The notes: generated by a model not told the origin, from the letters alone. Shown: positions 8,143-16,359, counted from the stretch's first letter. The stretch is DNA of 33,167 nt from Corallococcus terminator (GCF_003611635.1 NZ_RAVZ01000064.1:1-33167), one strand, 5' to 3'. Numbers and translations are program-made.

Positions 8143-9222
8143 TCAGTTCTTCGCGCGCTCGTACTGGTGCGGCCAGCGGACGTCCGCGTGCAGCTCCGTC
8201 GCGGCGCGCAGCGGCCAGTACGGATCCCGCAGCAGCTCCCGGGCCAGGATGACGACGTCCGCCTGCCCCGTGGCCAGCACGTGCTCGGCCTGGAACGCGG
8301 AGCGGATCATCCCCACCGCGCCCGTCAGGACTCCCGCCTCCTTGCGCACCTTCTCCGCCAGAGACGTCTGGTAGCCCGGCCCCACCGGAATCTTCACGCC
8401 GGGCACCACGCCGCCCGACGAGCAGTCGATGAGGTCCACGCCCTCCTTCGCCACCAGCTTCGCCAGCGCCACCGAGTCCTCCGGCGTCCAGCCTCCCTCC
8501 ACCCAGTCCGTGGCGGAGATGCGCATGAACAGCGGCTGGCCTTCCGGCCACTTCGCCCGCACCGCGCGCGTCACCTCCAGCGCGAAGCGCGTGCGGTTCT
8601 CGAACGAACCGCCGTACCGGTCCGTCCGCTTGTTCGACAGCGGCGACAGGAACTCGTGCAGCAGGTAGCCGTGCGCCGCGTGCAGCTCCACCACCTGGAA
8701 CCCCGCCGCCTTCGCGCGCACCGCCGCGTCACCGAACGCCTTCACCACCCGGGCGATGCCCGCCTCATCCAGCGCCGCCGGCTTCGGATAGCCGTCCTCG
8801 AACGCCTCCGCGGTCGGTCCCACCGGCGTCCAGCCACCGTTCTCCGCCGTCACCGTCGAGCCGTGGCTCCCCGTATCCCAGGGCCGCAGCGTGGAGGCCT
8901 TCCGGCCCGCGTGCGCCAACTGCACGCCGGACGCGGCGCCGTTCTGGTGCAGGAAGCGGTTGATGCGCGCCAGCGTCTCCACATGCGCGTCCTTCCACAG
9001 CCCCAGGTCCTGCGGCGAGATGCGGCCCTCCGGCTCCACCGCCGTCGCCTCCGTCAACACCAGCCCCGCGCCACCCACCGCGCGACTGCCCAGGTGCACC
9101 ACATGCCACTCATTGGCGAAGCCGTCCTCGCTCGAGTACTGGCACATGGGGGACACCACCACGCGGTTGCGCAACGAGATGTCACGCAGCTTCAGAGGGG
9201 TGAACAGCTTCGTGTTGCTCAT
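8143..9222 (-). CDS. namA: old yellow enzyme family NADPH dehydrogenase (YqjM/NamA-like)
   Basis: A 359-residue FMN-dependent ene-reductase TIM barrel of the YqjM/NamA class, expected to reduce activated C=C bonds (enones, nitro compounds) with NADPH in the cytoplasm. Key features: PMCQYS with Cys27 and Tyr29 (the thermophilic-like OYE signature), GRISPQDLGLW, QLAHAGRKAS, the substrate-binding HAAHGYLLHEFLSPLSNKR segment, and the FMN phosphate loop near the C-terminus (ATGQADVVILARELLRDPYWP). Length matches the family. GGAGG lies seven bases before ATG 9222. The start overlaps the peptide deformylase stop by 4 bp (ATGA type), so it is translationally coupled to that gene. The symbol is given for family resemblance; the physiological substrate is unknown. 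Confidence 0.92.
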   Translation of the reverse strand: MSNTKLFTPLKLRDISLRNRVVVSPMCQYSSEDGFANEWHVVHLGSRAVGGAGLVLTEATAVEPEGRISPQDLGLWKDAHVETLARINRFLHQNGAASGVQLAHAGRKASTLRPWDTGSHGSTVTAENGGWTPVGPTAEAFEDGYPKPAALDEAGIARVVKAFGDAAVRAKAAGFQVVELHAAHGYLLHEFLSPLSNKRTDRYGGSFENRTRFALEVTRAVRAKWPEGQPLFMRISATDWVEGGWTPEDSVALAKLVAKEGVDLIDCSSGGVVPGVKIPVGPGYQTSLAEKVRKEAGVLTGAVGMIRSAFQAEHVLATGQADVVILARELLRDPYWPLRAATELHADVRWPHQYERAKN

Positions 9223-9845
9223 GACTTGTCCTCCGGGGAAATCGCTGTCTGTCGTTCAGGCAACCCCAGCGCCTCGCGCACCTGCGCCGTGCTCCTGCCC
9301 ATCCAATGCCGTCGGTGATTGTCCTGCGTCGTGAGGCTGCGCGTCTCCATCCGGTCCACGTAGAGCGTGCCCTCCAGGTGGTCCACCTCGTGCTGGAGGA
9401 TGCGCGCGTACCAGCCGCGCGCCGACAGCGTCACCGGCTGCCCCTTCTCATCCAGCGCCTCCACCCGCACGCCGCGCGCCCGGGCCACCAGCGCCGCGAG
9501 CCCGTTCACGCTCAGGCACCCCTCGTGGAACTCCATCGGCGTGGGGTCCTCCACCACCAGCTTCGGGTTGATCAACACGTGGAACGCCACCGGCGCCCGC
9601 TCCCGCGTGGCCAGGTCCGCGGGCGTCGCGCCGGCCTGGTACTCGGCCCGGTCCTCGATGACCACCAGCCGCAAGCCCACCCCCACCTGGGGCGCCGCGA
9701 GCCCCACGCCGGGCGCGTCCCGCATCGTGTCGCGCATCAGTGCGATGAGCTGTCGCGTGTCCTCACTGCCAATTTCCTCGGGGGTCAGCTCCCGCGCGCG
9801 CTGTCGCAGCACCGGCTCCCCTGCCTGGACGATCTTGAGCACCAT
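9219..9845 (-). CDS. def: peptide deformylase
   Basis: A 208-residue metalloenzyme that removes the N-formyl group from nascent proteins at the ribosome. All three family motifs are intact: motif 1 GVGLAAPQVG (about residue 46), motif 2 EGCLSVNG (metal ligand Cys), and motif 3 HEVDHLEG (two His ligands and catalytic Glu). The C-terminal extension, with WMGRSTAQVREALGLPE, is longer than in the minimal enzyme. The start at ATG 9845 precedes MVLKIVQAGEPVLRQRA, a standard deformylase N-terminus. The 3' end overlaps namA by 4 bp. No methionyl-tRNA formyltransferase gene, the usual partner, is nearby, so this may be a secondary copy. Confidence 0.95.
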   Translation of the reverse strand: MVLKIVQAGEPVLRQRARELTPEEIGSEDTRQLIALMRDTMRDAPGVGLAAPQVGVGLRLVVIEDRAEYQAGATPADLATRERAPVAFHVLINPKLVVEDPTPMEFHEGCLSVNGLAALVARARGVRVEALDEKGQPVTLSARGWYARILQHEVDHLEGTLYVDRMETRSLTTQDNHRRHWMGRSTAQVREALGLPERQTAISPEDKS

Positions 9846-10008
9846 AGGTGGCCCACCGTAACAAGCGCTTCACTGCCGCGCCGCATCACCGTGAGACGGG
9901 CACGGGCCCGGTCGCCCGCCTTCCCACGAGAAAGGCGTCACCCATACCCTCTCCGGGCATCACCGGCCTCACGGAGCAAGGGCCAGTGAAGATAGGCTGC
10001 GTCGCACC

Positions 10009-10506
10009 ATGGCTCGCCGCAAGAAGGCCGAAGAGACCACCGCGCGCGTTCGCAACCTGCTCGCCCTGGACGCCGCCGGAATCATGCGCCGCCTGGCCGC
10101 ACGCCGGGAGGAGATGTTCATCCTCTTCTCGCGCCTGCGCAGCCGGGGCCCGCTGGTGGAGACGGTGGCGTCGCACTACGCCGAAGGCGCCTTCATCCAG
10201 CTCATCCACCTGTCCGAACAGGAGCAGGCCGTGGTGGATCATTTCTACGCACGCCTGGACGAACTGCGCTGGTACTTCACCTACACCGAGGACATGCCCG
10301 GCACCGCGCACCAGACATTCATCGCCCTGCACCGGCGGCTGGAGGAGAGCTACCGCCTGTTCGTGGAGACCATCGGCCTGCCCGTACAGCCGGACGGCGT
10401 GCGCGTGGTGAACGCGGAGGCCATCCGCCACGAGGAGACGGCGGTGGAGGCCACGCCCGTGGCGCTCGCCCCCCTGCCCCGCCGTCGCCGCGCGCCGCCC
10501 GCCTGA
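10009..10506 (+). CDS. conserved-looking hypothetical protein
   Basis: A 165-residue protein from ATG 10009 with a weak GATAGG upstream. It begins with a Lys/Arg-rich stretch (MARRKKAEE) and ends in an Arg/Pro-rich tail (PLPRRRRAPPA). The middle (residues 20-130) looks alpha-helical, with ALDAAGIMRRLAARREEMFILF and FYARLDELRWYFTYTEDMPGTA. There is no signal peptide, membrane helix or recognisable catalytic motif. Basic ends could suggest nucleic acid or membrane-surface contact, but that is speculation. The reading frame has normal codon bias for the window and no overlap with another plausible gene. It lies divergent from def and ends one base from the convergent desaturase gene. Confidence 0.65.
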   Translation: MARRKKAEETTARVRNLLALDAAGIMRRLAARREEMFILFSRLRSRGPLVETVASHYAEGAFIQLIHLSEQEQAVVDHFYARLDELRWYFTYTEDMPGTAHQTFIALHRRLEESYRLFVETIGLPVQPDGVRVVNAEAIRHEETAVEATPVALAPLPRRRRAPPA

Positions 10507-10507
10507 C

Positions 10508-11668
10508 TCAGGCCGCGGAGGCTTCCGCCGCTGCCGCGTCCACGCTCGCGTCCGTCGTGGACCGGGCGCCGACCTTCGCCAGCCGCATCATCGACGCCTT
10601 GCCCACGACGACGTCCACCATTTTGCGCGCGCGCGTCCAGACGCTCTCCTGCACGTAGGGGATGCCGTACTTCTCGCACAGGGCCTTCACCTGGGGCTGC
10701 ACCTGGGCGTACTTCAGCATCGGCAGGTCCGGCCAGAGGTGGTGCTCAATCTGGTAGTTCAGCCACAGGTGCGCGTAGTCGTTGAGGTCGCCGCCCGTGC
10801 GGTAGTTCGCGCTGCCCAGCACCTGCTGCACCATGCGTTCCGCCTTGTTCGCGGGCGCGCTGTCGAAGCGGTACAGGTCCTCGCCGGTGTGGTTGGGCCC
10901 CACGACGAAGAACGTGTGCAGGTTGGTGACGACGTCCGCCAGCACGGAGTTGCAGAACACGCTGAACGCCGCCCACGGACCCAGCACCAGGAACGCCGCC
11001 GGGTACAGGCCGAAGTAGACGGCCGCGTACGGCAGGTAGCAGCGCGTGAAGAGCTCCCACACCTCCGCCCGCGTCAGCGCGCCGCCTTCCCGCCGGCCCT
11101 TGCGCCGGAGTGACCCCAGCGTCTCCGGCGCGTAGTAGCTGGCGCGCCAGGTGATGGCCAGGAGCGCCAGTTGCACGTAGCGCAGCGGCAGGGGACGGCT
11201 TGTGTCCCGCAGCGTGCCCTCCGCGTTGCGCTCCAGCAGGTCGGGATCCGCGTCCTCGCCGGTGTGCGAGTGGTGCAGCACGTTGTGCTCGAACACCCAC
11301 GCCTCCGGCAGCATCCAGTCCAGCCAGTCCAGGAAGCGCCGGTTGCCCTTGGCGAACGCCTTGCTCGTGCGCGACGCGGGCAGGCCCGGCACCCGGTCGT
11401 AGCCCCGGTGTCCCACGTGGTGCATGAGCAGCCAGCGCGTCGAGCGCCCCAGCCCCAGCGCCACCGCGCTCAACGGGTTCGGGGCGATCCACGCCGTGGC
11501 CACGCCCAGCCCCGTGGCCACCCGGCCCCAGCGCTCCAGCTTGCGCAGGTGCGCCGCGTCCGCCTCGCCCAGGGAGGCATCCACCTGGGCGCGGATCTCC
11601 TTCAGCTCCCGGTAGAAGCCCTCCGCGTCCACGGAGGCGAGGTCGAAGTCGGGGGTGCCGCGGGACAT
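10508..11668 (-). CDS. membrane fatty acid desaturase
   Basis: A 386-residue integral-membrane di-iron desaturase. The three histidine clusters are HHVGH (about residue 88), HNVLHHSH (about residue 130) and QIEHHLWP near residue 305; the third, with the Q/H-x-x-HH form, is typical of front-end or acyl-lipid desaturases. Hydrophobic stretches flank the boxes (VQLALLAITWRASYY; YAAVYFGLYPAAFLVLGPWAAFSVF). There is no cytochrome b5 domain, so an external ferredoxin or similar donor is presumed. The start at ATG 11668 has GGAG nine bases upstream. It is expected to introduce a cis double bond into membrane acyl chains; regiospecificity cannot be read from sequence. Nearby MaoC and PlsC genes also suggest lipid metabolism. 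Confidence 0.93.
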   Translation of the reverse strand: MSRGTPDFDLASVDAEGFYRELKEIRAQVDASLGEADAAHLRKLERWGRVATGLGVATAWIAPNPLSAVALGLGRSTRWLLMHHVGHRGYDRVPGLPASRTSKAFAKGNRRFLDWLDWMLPEAWVFEHNVLHHSHTGEDADPDLLERNAEGTLRDTSRPLPLRYVQLALLAITWRASYYAPETLGSLRRKGRREGGALTRAEVWELFTRCYLPYAAVYFGLYPAAFLVLGPWAAFSVFCNSVLADVVTNLHTFFVVGPNHTGEDLYRFDSAPANKAERMVQQVLGSANYRTGGDLNDYAHLWLNYQIEHHLWPDLPMLKYAQVQPQVKALCEKYGIPYVQESVWTRARKMVDVVVGKASMMRLAKVGARSTTDASVDAAAAEASAA

Positions 11669-11768
11669 GGAAGGACTCCTCGGAAGCGGGACGGGGAACC
11701 ACGGGCACGGCCGATGCGAAGCCGCACGCTAACCTCCACCCGGAGCGCCGAAAAGCGTTCCTTCCAGC

Positions 11769-12245
11769 TCACCCGCTCGCCGGGCGACGGGGCAACACCA
11801 GCTTCGCGGTGAGAACCTGCACCACCTCCCCCTTCTGGTTGCGCGTCTCGCTGCGCACGGTGGCGATGCCCCGGGCCGGATTCGTGCGCGAAGGAGTGAT
11901 TTCCACCACCTCGCTCTCCACGTGCAGCACGTCCCCGGGGCGCGTGGGCCTGGGCCAGCGGATCTCCCCTCCTGCCCCGACGATGCCGCCCCGGAACGGC
12001 AGCCCGCCCTGCACGTTGAGCTTCATGGTGATGGCGGCCGTGTGCCAGCCGCTCGCCGCCAGCCCCTCGAAGAGCGTGTCCTTCGCGGCCTCGTCGTCCA
12101 GGTGGAAGCCCTGCGGATCGAACTGCCGGGCGAAGGCGCGGATCTGCTCCGCGTCCAGGGCATGCGTGCCACTGACGAACCGCTGGCCCACCTGGAGGTC
12201 GTCCAGGAACAGCTCCTGCTGCTCACCCGACTGCGCTGAACCCAT
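11769..12245 (-). CDS. MaoC-like hot-dog dehydratase
   Basis: A 158-residue single hot-dog-fold protein of the MaoC/(R)-enoyl-CoA hydratase type. The start at ATG 12245 is chosen because AAGGAG lies eight bases upstream; an in-frame ATG at 12293 would add 16 atypical residues and run into the divergent gene's start. The N-terminal half carries LDAEQIRAFARQFDPQGFHLD, whose Asp and His fit the hydratase catalytic pair region, followed by FEGLAASGWHTAAITMKL. The second half has the beta-sheet IRWPRPTRPGDVLHVESEVVEITPS. It probably hydrates an enoyl-CoA or related thioester in the cytoplasm; a non-catalytic or polyketide-related role is possible. It is 33 bp from the divergent acyltransferase gene. 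Confidence 0.88.
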   Translation of the reverse strand: MGSAQSGEQQELFLDDLQVGQRFVSGTHALDAEQIRAFARQFDPQGFHLDDEAAKDTLFEGLAASGWHTAAITMKLNVQGGLPFRGGIVGAGGEIRWPRPTRPGDVLHVESEVVEITPSRTNPARGIATVRSETRNQKGEVVQVLTAKLVLPRRPASG

Positions 12246-12278
12246 GGTCCGTGCTCCTTCGCGCCCGATGCGTCGGGT

Positions 12279-13070
12279 GTGATTAATGCTCACCTACGGT
12301 GTGTGGATCCACCCATCCATGACAGACTGGGGGCTATCCGAATCCTCCTATCGATCGCGTTCTGGACCTTCTTCGCGCTGTCCAGCGCGGTGTTGTTCCT
12401 TGGAGCCCTCCTGCTGTGGGCGATTACCCGCCCGTTCGACGCGGATGGGCGCGTGCTTCACCTGTACTCGTGCTTCTGGGCACAGTTGTATTTCTACGTG
12501 AACCCGCTGTGGCACCTGCGGGTGGAGGGCCGCGAACGCCTGCCCTGGAAGGGCGCGGCGGTGCTGGTGGCCAACCATGAGTCGCTGGGGGACATCCTGG
12601 TCCTCTTCGGCCTCTACCGACCCTTCAAGTGGGTCTCCAAGGCGGAGAACTTCAAGCTGCCGCTCATCGGCTGGAACATGCACCTCAACCGCTATGTGCC
12701 GCTCATCCGCGGCGACCGCGCGAGCATCATCCAGATGATGGCCGGGTGTGAGCGCTGGCTTGCGCGTGGCATCCCCATCCTGATGTTCCCCGAAGGAACT
12801 CGCTCCAAGGACGGCGAGGTGAAGGCCTTCAAGGACGGCGCCTTCACGCTGTCCATCCAGCAGCGCTGCCCCATCATCCCCGTGGTCCTCACCGGCACCG
12901 CGCGGACCATGCCCAAGCACGGGCTGGTCATCCAGCAGGCGGTCCACGCCCGGGTGCGCGTGCTGGAGCCCATCGACCCGGCGGGCTTCGCCGGGGACGT
13001 ACATGCCCTGCGAGACCACGTGCGCGACGTCATTGTCAGCGAGAAGGCGCGCATGGAAGCAGAACGTTGA
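12279..13070 (+). CDS. PlsC-type 1-acyl-sn-glycerol-3-phosphate acyltransferase
   Basis: A 263-residue lysophospholipid acyltransferase that should transfer an acyl chain to a lysophosphatidate-like acceptor at the inner membrane. An N-terminal hydrophobic segment (ILLSIAFWTFFALSSAVLFLGALLLWAI) anchors it. The catalytic NHxxxxD motif is NHESLGD (His100, Asp105), the second motif includes RYVPLIRGDRAS, and the third is FPEGTRSKDG, with VPVVLTG-like IIPVVLTGTA as the fourth. The start is uncertain: GTG 12279 opens the frame but has no clear Shine-Dalgarno, and GTG 12303 is an alternative. The divergent promoter space with the MaoC gene is only 33 bp. Confidence 0.9.
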   Translation: MINAHLRCVDPPIHDRLGAIRILLSIAFWTFFALSSAVLFLGALLLWAITRPFDADGRVLHLYSCFWAQLYFYVNPLWHLRVEGRERLPWKGAAVLVANHESLGDILVLFGLYRPFKWVSKAENFKLPLIGWNMHLNRYVPLIRGDRASIIQMMAGCERWLARGIPILMFPEGTRSKDGEVKAFKDGAFTLSIQQRCPIIPVVLTGTARTMPKHGLVIQQAVHARVRVLEPIDPAGFAGDVHALRDHVRDVIVSEKARMEAER

Positions 13071-13082
13071 ACATCACGCGCC

Positions 13083-13100
13083 CGTGACGGGCCCGTCACG
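13083..13100. promoter_or_regulatory. 18-bp perfect palindrome upstream of Omp85 gene
   Basis: CGTGACGGGCCCGTCACG is its own reverse complement and lies 13 bp after the acyltransferase stop. A further half-site CCCGTCACG follows at 13106-13114, just ahead of the Omp85 gene. It could be a regulator operator or a terminator for the upstream gene; neither can be decided from sequence alone. Confidence 0.45.
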
Positions 13101-13143
13101 ACGAACCCGTCACGAAGCGGCGACTTGAGGGTATGAGCAGGGC

Positions 13144-14556
13144 GTGCCTGTCCGCCTGAATCCCCTGCGTTGCGTGTCGGTCCTCGCCGTGGCCCTCCTG
13201 GGCCTGGGCGCGTCCGGAGCCCGTGCTGAAGAAGACGTCACACCGTCCACTTCCGGACTCCCGGGAAGGATGGAGGTGGCCGAGGTCATCGTGGACAACA
13301 GCCCGGGCAAGACGAAGCACGGGACCATCAGCTCCTACGCGCAGTTGGGCGTGGGCGACATGGTGGACGACGTGGAGCTGCTGAAGGTGGAGCGGCGCCT
13401 GCTGGCCACGGGCCTGTTCCAGGAAGTGCATGTGCGCACGGAGCCCCGGCAGGACGGGCGCGTGCGGTTGATCCTGCAGGTGAAGGACAAGGCGTCGTGG
13501 GTGGTGGCCCCCACGGTGGCGCTGTCGTCCGCCAACACCGGCGGCGGCCTGCTCTACGCGGAGAACAACCTGGCCGGGCGCGCGAAGAAGTTCGCCGCCG
13601 CCGCGCAGGTCAGCACCGGCGAGAGCGGCCTGTTCATGGGCTACCTGGACCCGCTCGTCTTCGGCCTGCCGCAGCTCAAATTCAGCCTGGAGGGCCAGCT
13701 TCGAAGTGATCGCGTGGACGAGTACCTTCCGGGGGCCAGCCAGGACGACCCCGAAATCGTCCGGCGCACGCGGCTCAACTCGGCGTCGGTCGCCAGCGAA
13801 CTGGGCTTCATCCTCTTCGAGCGCGTGCGCGCGGCGGCCAAGTACCGCCTCTCCAGCATCGACGCGCAGTCGCCCGATCCGGAGAAGCCGGTGACGACGC
13901 AGGCGTTCTCCACGGGCCCGTCGCTGCGGGACACGTCGCTGCGCTTCATGGTGGGCCTGGATTCGCGCCAGACGCTGCACGCGGTGACGGAGGGCCTCAA
14001 CCTGGAGGGCTCCTACGAGGTGTCCGTCCCGGGAGTGTGGAGCGAGTTCCGCTACCGCAAATTCGGCGTCCTCTACCGTCAGGGCCTGCGCTTCTTCACC
14101 GAGCAGAACCTCATCCTGCGCGGTGAGCTGGCCGTGGGAAAGGACCTGCCCTTCCACCAGGAATTGGTGATGGGCGGCAACACCCTTCGCGGCTTCCAGT
14201 ACCGCCAGTTCCGCGGCGACACCCGGCTCACCTTCACGGCCGAGTACCACTTCCCGCTCTTCTCCATCAAATCGCTGGCGTTCCGGGGCGTGGGCTTCTC
14301 CGACACGGGCGTCATCGCCTTTCGCGACCTGCCCAACAATGGCACCCTGACCGACGCCAACGGGCGCGTCATCCGCGGCTACCTGCCGGAGTCGAAGTCC
14401 GGGCTCGACAACGCCACCGTGGCGCAGGGCGTGGGCGCGGGCCTGCGCCTGTATTTGAGCAACGTCGTGCTGCCGCTGTTGGGCGTGGACGTGGCCTACG
14501 GCGTCAATTCCGGGCAACTGCGCGTCTACCTGGTCGCGGGCGTCACCCCTTCGTAG
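13144..14556 (+). CDS. Omp85/BamA-family outer membrane barrel protein with POTRA domain
   Basis: A 470-residue outer membrane protein starting at GTG 13144 with GAGGG about ten bases upstream. The Sec signal peptide ends around GARA-EED (residue 28). Residues about 40-115 form one POTRA-like domain (AEVIVDNSPGKTKHGTISSYAQLGVGDM, then VERRLLATGLFQEVHVRTEP and VRLILQVKDK). The rest alternates as a beta-barrel, with the family signature GGNTLRGFQYRQFRGDTRLTFTAEYHFPLF near residues 340-370. One POTRA plus barrel is smaller than BamA (five POTRA), so this is more likely a TamA-like, surface-antigen D15 or two-partner-secretion-type homologue than the essential assembly factor. The cargo is unknown. 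Confidence 0.88.
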   Translation: MPVRLNPLRCVSVLAVALLGLGASGARAEEDVTPSTSGLPGRMEVAEVIVDNSPGKTKHGTISSYAQLGVGDMVDDVELLKVERRLLATGLFQEVHVRTEPRQDGRVRLILQVKDKASWVVAPTVALSSANTGGGLLYAENNLAGRAKKFAAAAQVSTGESGLFMGYLDPLVFGLPQLKFSLEGQLRSDRVDEYLPGASQDDPEIVRRTRLNSASVASELGFILFERVRAAAKYRLSSIDAQSPDPEKPVTTQAFSTGPSLRDTSLRFMVGLDSRQTLHAVTEGLNLEGSYEVSVPGVWSEFRYRKFGVLYRQGLRFFTEQNLILRGELAVGKDLPFHQELVMGGNTLRGFQYRQFRGDTRLTFTAEYHFPLFSIKSLAFRGVGFSDTGVIAFRDLPNNGTLTDANGRVIRGYLPESKSGLDNATVAQGVGAGLRLYLSNVVLPLLGVDVAYGVNSGQLRVYLVAGVTPS

Positions 14557-14663
14557 CGCCCCTTCGGGACGAACCGTGACGGTCCGTCAACTTCCGGGCG
14601 CGCCGGGGCGATAATGCCCTCACCCCGGCCCGTCGCCGGGAAGCCCACCCGCGAGTCGCCCCC

Positions 14664-15497
14664 ATGTCCAAGGTGTCCAGGCCCGCTTCGCCACCGGCAC
14701 GTGCTCCCGCCAGCACGGAGGGCACCCCGGCGCGCCGTTCCGACAACGCGGTCCGCGCCCCGACGGCCTACCGCGTCGCGGACGGGCTCGACGCCCCGAA
14801 GGCAGCGGGAGCCCGCCCTGCCCTGTCCCTGGACGTCCCGGTGCCGGCCCAGGCCGTCACGACGAAGCAGGCCGGCGGCGCCGGCGAACGACAGACCATC
14901 CGGGTGGAGACGAAGGCCGTCGAGCTGCCGTTCGGCTTCACGATGCGCGACCACATCGAGATCCGCGTCAAGCCGCTGGACCTGGGCATCGCCCCCGGGC
15001 AACTCCAGGCGGAGCTGGACCGCGCCACGGCGGAGAAGCTCGCGGACGACACGAAGGCCTACGGGGCGGACATGAAGGCCGCGGGCTTCGATTCGCTCCA
15101 GGAATGGTCCCAGGCCCAGGGCTACTACGGCTCCCCGTCCCACGTCGCCTGGGCGGAGGCCGCCTGCGCCCGGACGGGAGGACAGATTCCCGCCGAGTTC
15201 TGGATGCGCTTCGATCCCTTCGGAGGCACCGCCGGCAACGGCCCCCACATCATCCCCACGGGCCTGTACCCTGGCGCCTCCAGCCGCATCGCCATGGCAC
15301 ACGACACGGACTGGGACCTGGGGCGCTACTTCGGCGCGGGCCCGCTGAGCCAGTTGCAGGGCGCGCCAAACGCCGACGAGTTGGGGACGCTGGGCCTGAA
15401 CCCACTGCTGGGAGGCGACTTCAACTACGTCAGCCCACTCGGCCACCCCGACTGGCAGGTCGCCTACACCACCAGCATCGAGCCGCCCGGGCAGTGA
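14664..15497 (+). CDS. hypothetical protein with weak phospholipase-A2-like HD motif
   Basis: A 277-residue protein from ATG 14664 with no convincing Shine-Dalgarno. Residues 1-75 are a low-complexity Ala/Pro/Arg linker with no hydrophobic signal. Residues about 80-275 look globular, with FGFTMRDHIEIRVKPLDLGIAPGQLQAEL and GFDSLQEWSQAQGYYGSPSHVAWAEAACARTGG. A segment GNGPHIIPTGLYPGA followed by IAMAHDTDWDLGRYFG resembles the glycine-rich loop and the HDxxY/W helix of phospholipase A2-like folds. That resemblance is by eye and weak; the paired cysteine pattern of classical PLA2 is absent. The frame has normal codon bias and lies between the Omp85 and dioxygenase genes. No firm function is assigned. 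Confidence 0.65.
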   Translation: MSKVSRPASPPARAPASTEGTPARRSDNAVRAPTAYRVADGLDAPKAAGARPALSLDVPVPAQAVTTKQAGGAGERQTIRVETKAVELPFGFTMRDHIEIRVKPLDLGIAPGQLQAELDRATAEKLADDTKAYGADMKAAGFDSLQEWSQAQGYYGSPSHVAWAEAACARTGGQIPAEFWMRFDPFGGTAGNGPHIIPTGLYPGASSRIAMAHDTDWDLGRYFGAGPLSQLQGAPNADELGTLGLNPLLGGDFNYVSPLGHPDWQVAYTTSIEPPGQ

Positions 15498-15570
15498 AAC
15501 CAAGCCGGGCCGCGCTTAAGACTTGCTCAAGATTGTCCGTTTACCTTCCAGCGCATCACTGGGAGGCAGC

Positions 15571-16359
15571 ATGCGCGACGACAATCACGACCACGACCGG
15601 GGCCTCGAACACGACCTGAAGCTCCTGGCGGCGAGGACGGACCGGAGGCAGCTCCTGAAGTGGATGATGGCGGGCGCGGCCCTGCTCCCGCTCGTCGGCT
15701 GTGGCGGAGGCAGCGAGGGCAGCGGCTCCGCCTGCGAGTCCTCCGTCCCGGAAGAAACTGGCGGTCCCTATCCGGGGGATGGCTCCAACGGGGCCAACGC
15801 GCTGGTGCTCTCCGGCATCGTGCGCAGCGACATCCGCTCCAGCATCGCGGGCCTCTCCGGCACCGCGGAGGGCGTCCCCTTCACCCTCAAGCTCACCCTG
15901 GTGGACAGCGGCGGCACCTGCGCGCCGCTGGAGGGCTACGCCGTCTACCTCTGGCACTGCGACCGGGATGGCCACTACTCCATGTACACCCTCACCCAGC
16001 AGAACTACCTGCGAGGGGTGCAGGAGACGGACAGCACGGGGACGGTCACCTTCACCTCCATCTTCCCTGCCTGCTACTCCGGCCGCATGCCGCACCTGCA
16101 CTTCGAGGTCTACCCCAACCTCTCCACCGCCACTTCGTCGAAGAACAAGATCAAGACGTCGCAGATCGCCCTGCCCACCGACGTCTGCCAGACCGTGTTC
16201 GCGACAACCGGCTACAGCGCCAGCGTGAGCAACCTGTCGCGGATCAGTTTCTCCTCCGACAACGTGTTCAGCGATGGGACGCAACTCCAGATGGCCACCG
16301 TCACGGGAAGCGTGGCGGAGGGCTACGTCGCCACCCTGACAGTGGGCATCCCGGCATAA
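15571..16359 (+). CDS. intradiol ring-cleavage dioxygenase-like lipoprotein
   Basis: A 262-residue protein from ATG 15571, chosen because GGGAGG lies at 15561-15566; an upstream ATG at 15523 lacks support. The N-terminus has a twin-arginine-type DRRQLLKWMMAG followed by lipobox LVGC (Cys44), indicating export and lipid anchoring. The catalytic domain has the intradiol dioxygenase pattern. ETGGPYPGDG opens the fold, YLWHCDRDGHYSMY supplies Tyr136, and ACYSGRMPHLHFEV supplies Tyr169, His175 and His177, the expected 2-Tyr/2-His Fe(III) set. Protocatechuate/catechol dioxygenases are normally cytoplasmic, so this belongs to the exported subgroup whose substrates are poorly known. Aromatic ring cleavage outside the cytoplasm is inferred. 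Confidence 0.88.
   Translation: MRDDNHDHDRGLEHDLKLLAARTDRRQLLKWMMAGAALLPLVGCGGGSEGSGSACESSVPEETGGPYPGDGSNGANALVLSGIVRSDIRSSIAGLSGTAEGVPFTLKLTLVDSGGTCAPLEGYAVYLWHCDRDGHYSMYTLTQQNYLRGVQETDSTGTVTFTSIFPACYSGRMPHLHFEVYPNLSTATSSKNKIKTSQIALPTDVCQTVFATTGYSASVSNLSRISFSSDNVFSDGTQLQMATVTGSVAEGYVATLTVGIPA

Noticed and set aside
8167-9318. Rightward frame opposite the old yellow enzyme
   Set aside because: Arg/His/Gln-rich antisense shadow; the opposite strand encodes an intact family member.
12246-12293. Longer start for the MaoC-like gene at ATG 12293
   Set aside because: The ATG at 12245 has AAGGAG at good spacing; the longer form would overlap the start of the divergent acyltransferase gene and adds family-atypical residues.
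13096-14517. Leftward 473-codon frame opposite the Omp85 gene
   Set aside because: Low-complexity Arg/Ala/His/Gln-rich translation; the rightward frame has a signal peptide, POTRA and barrel signature.
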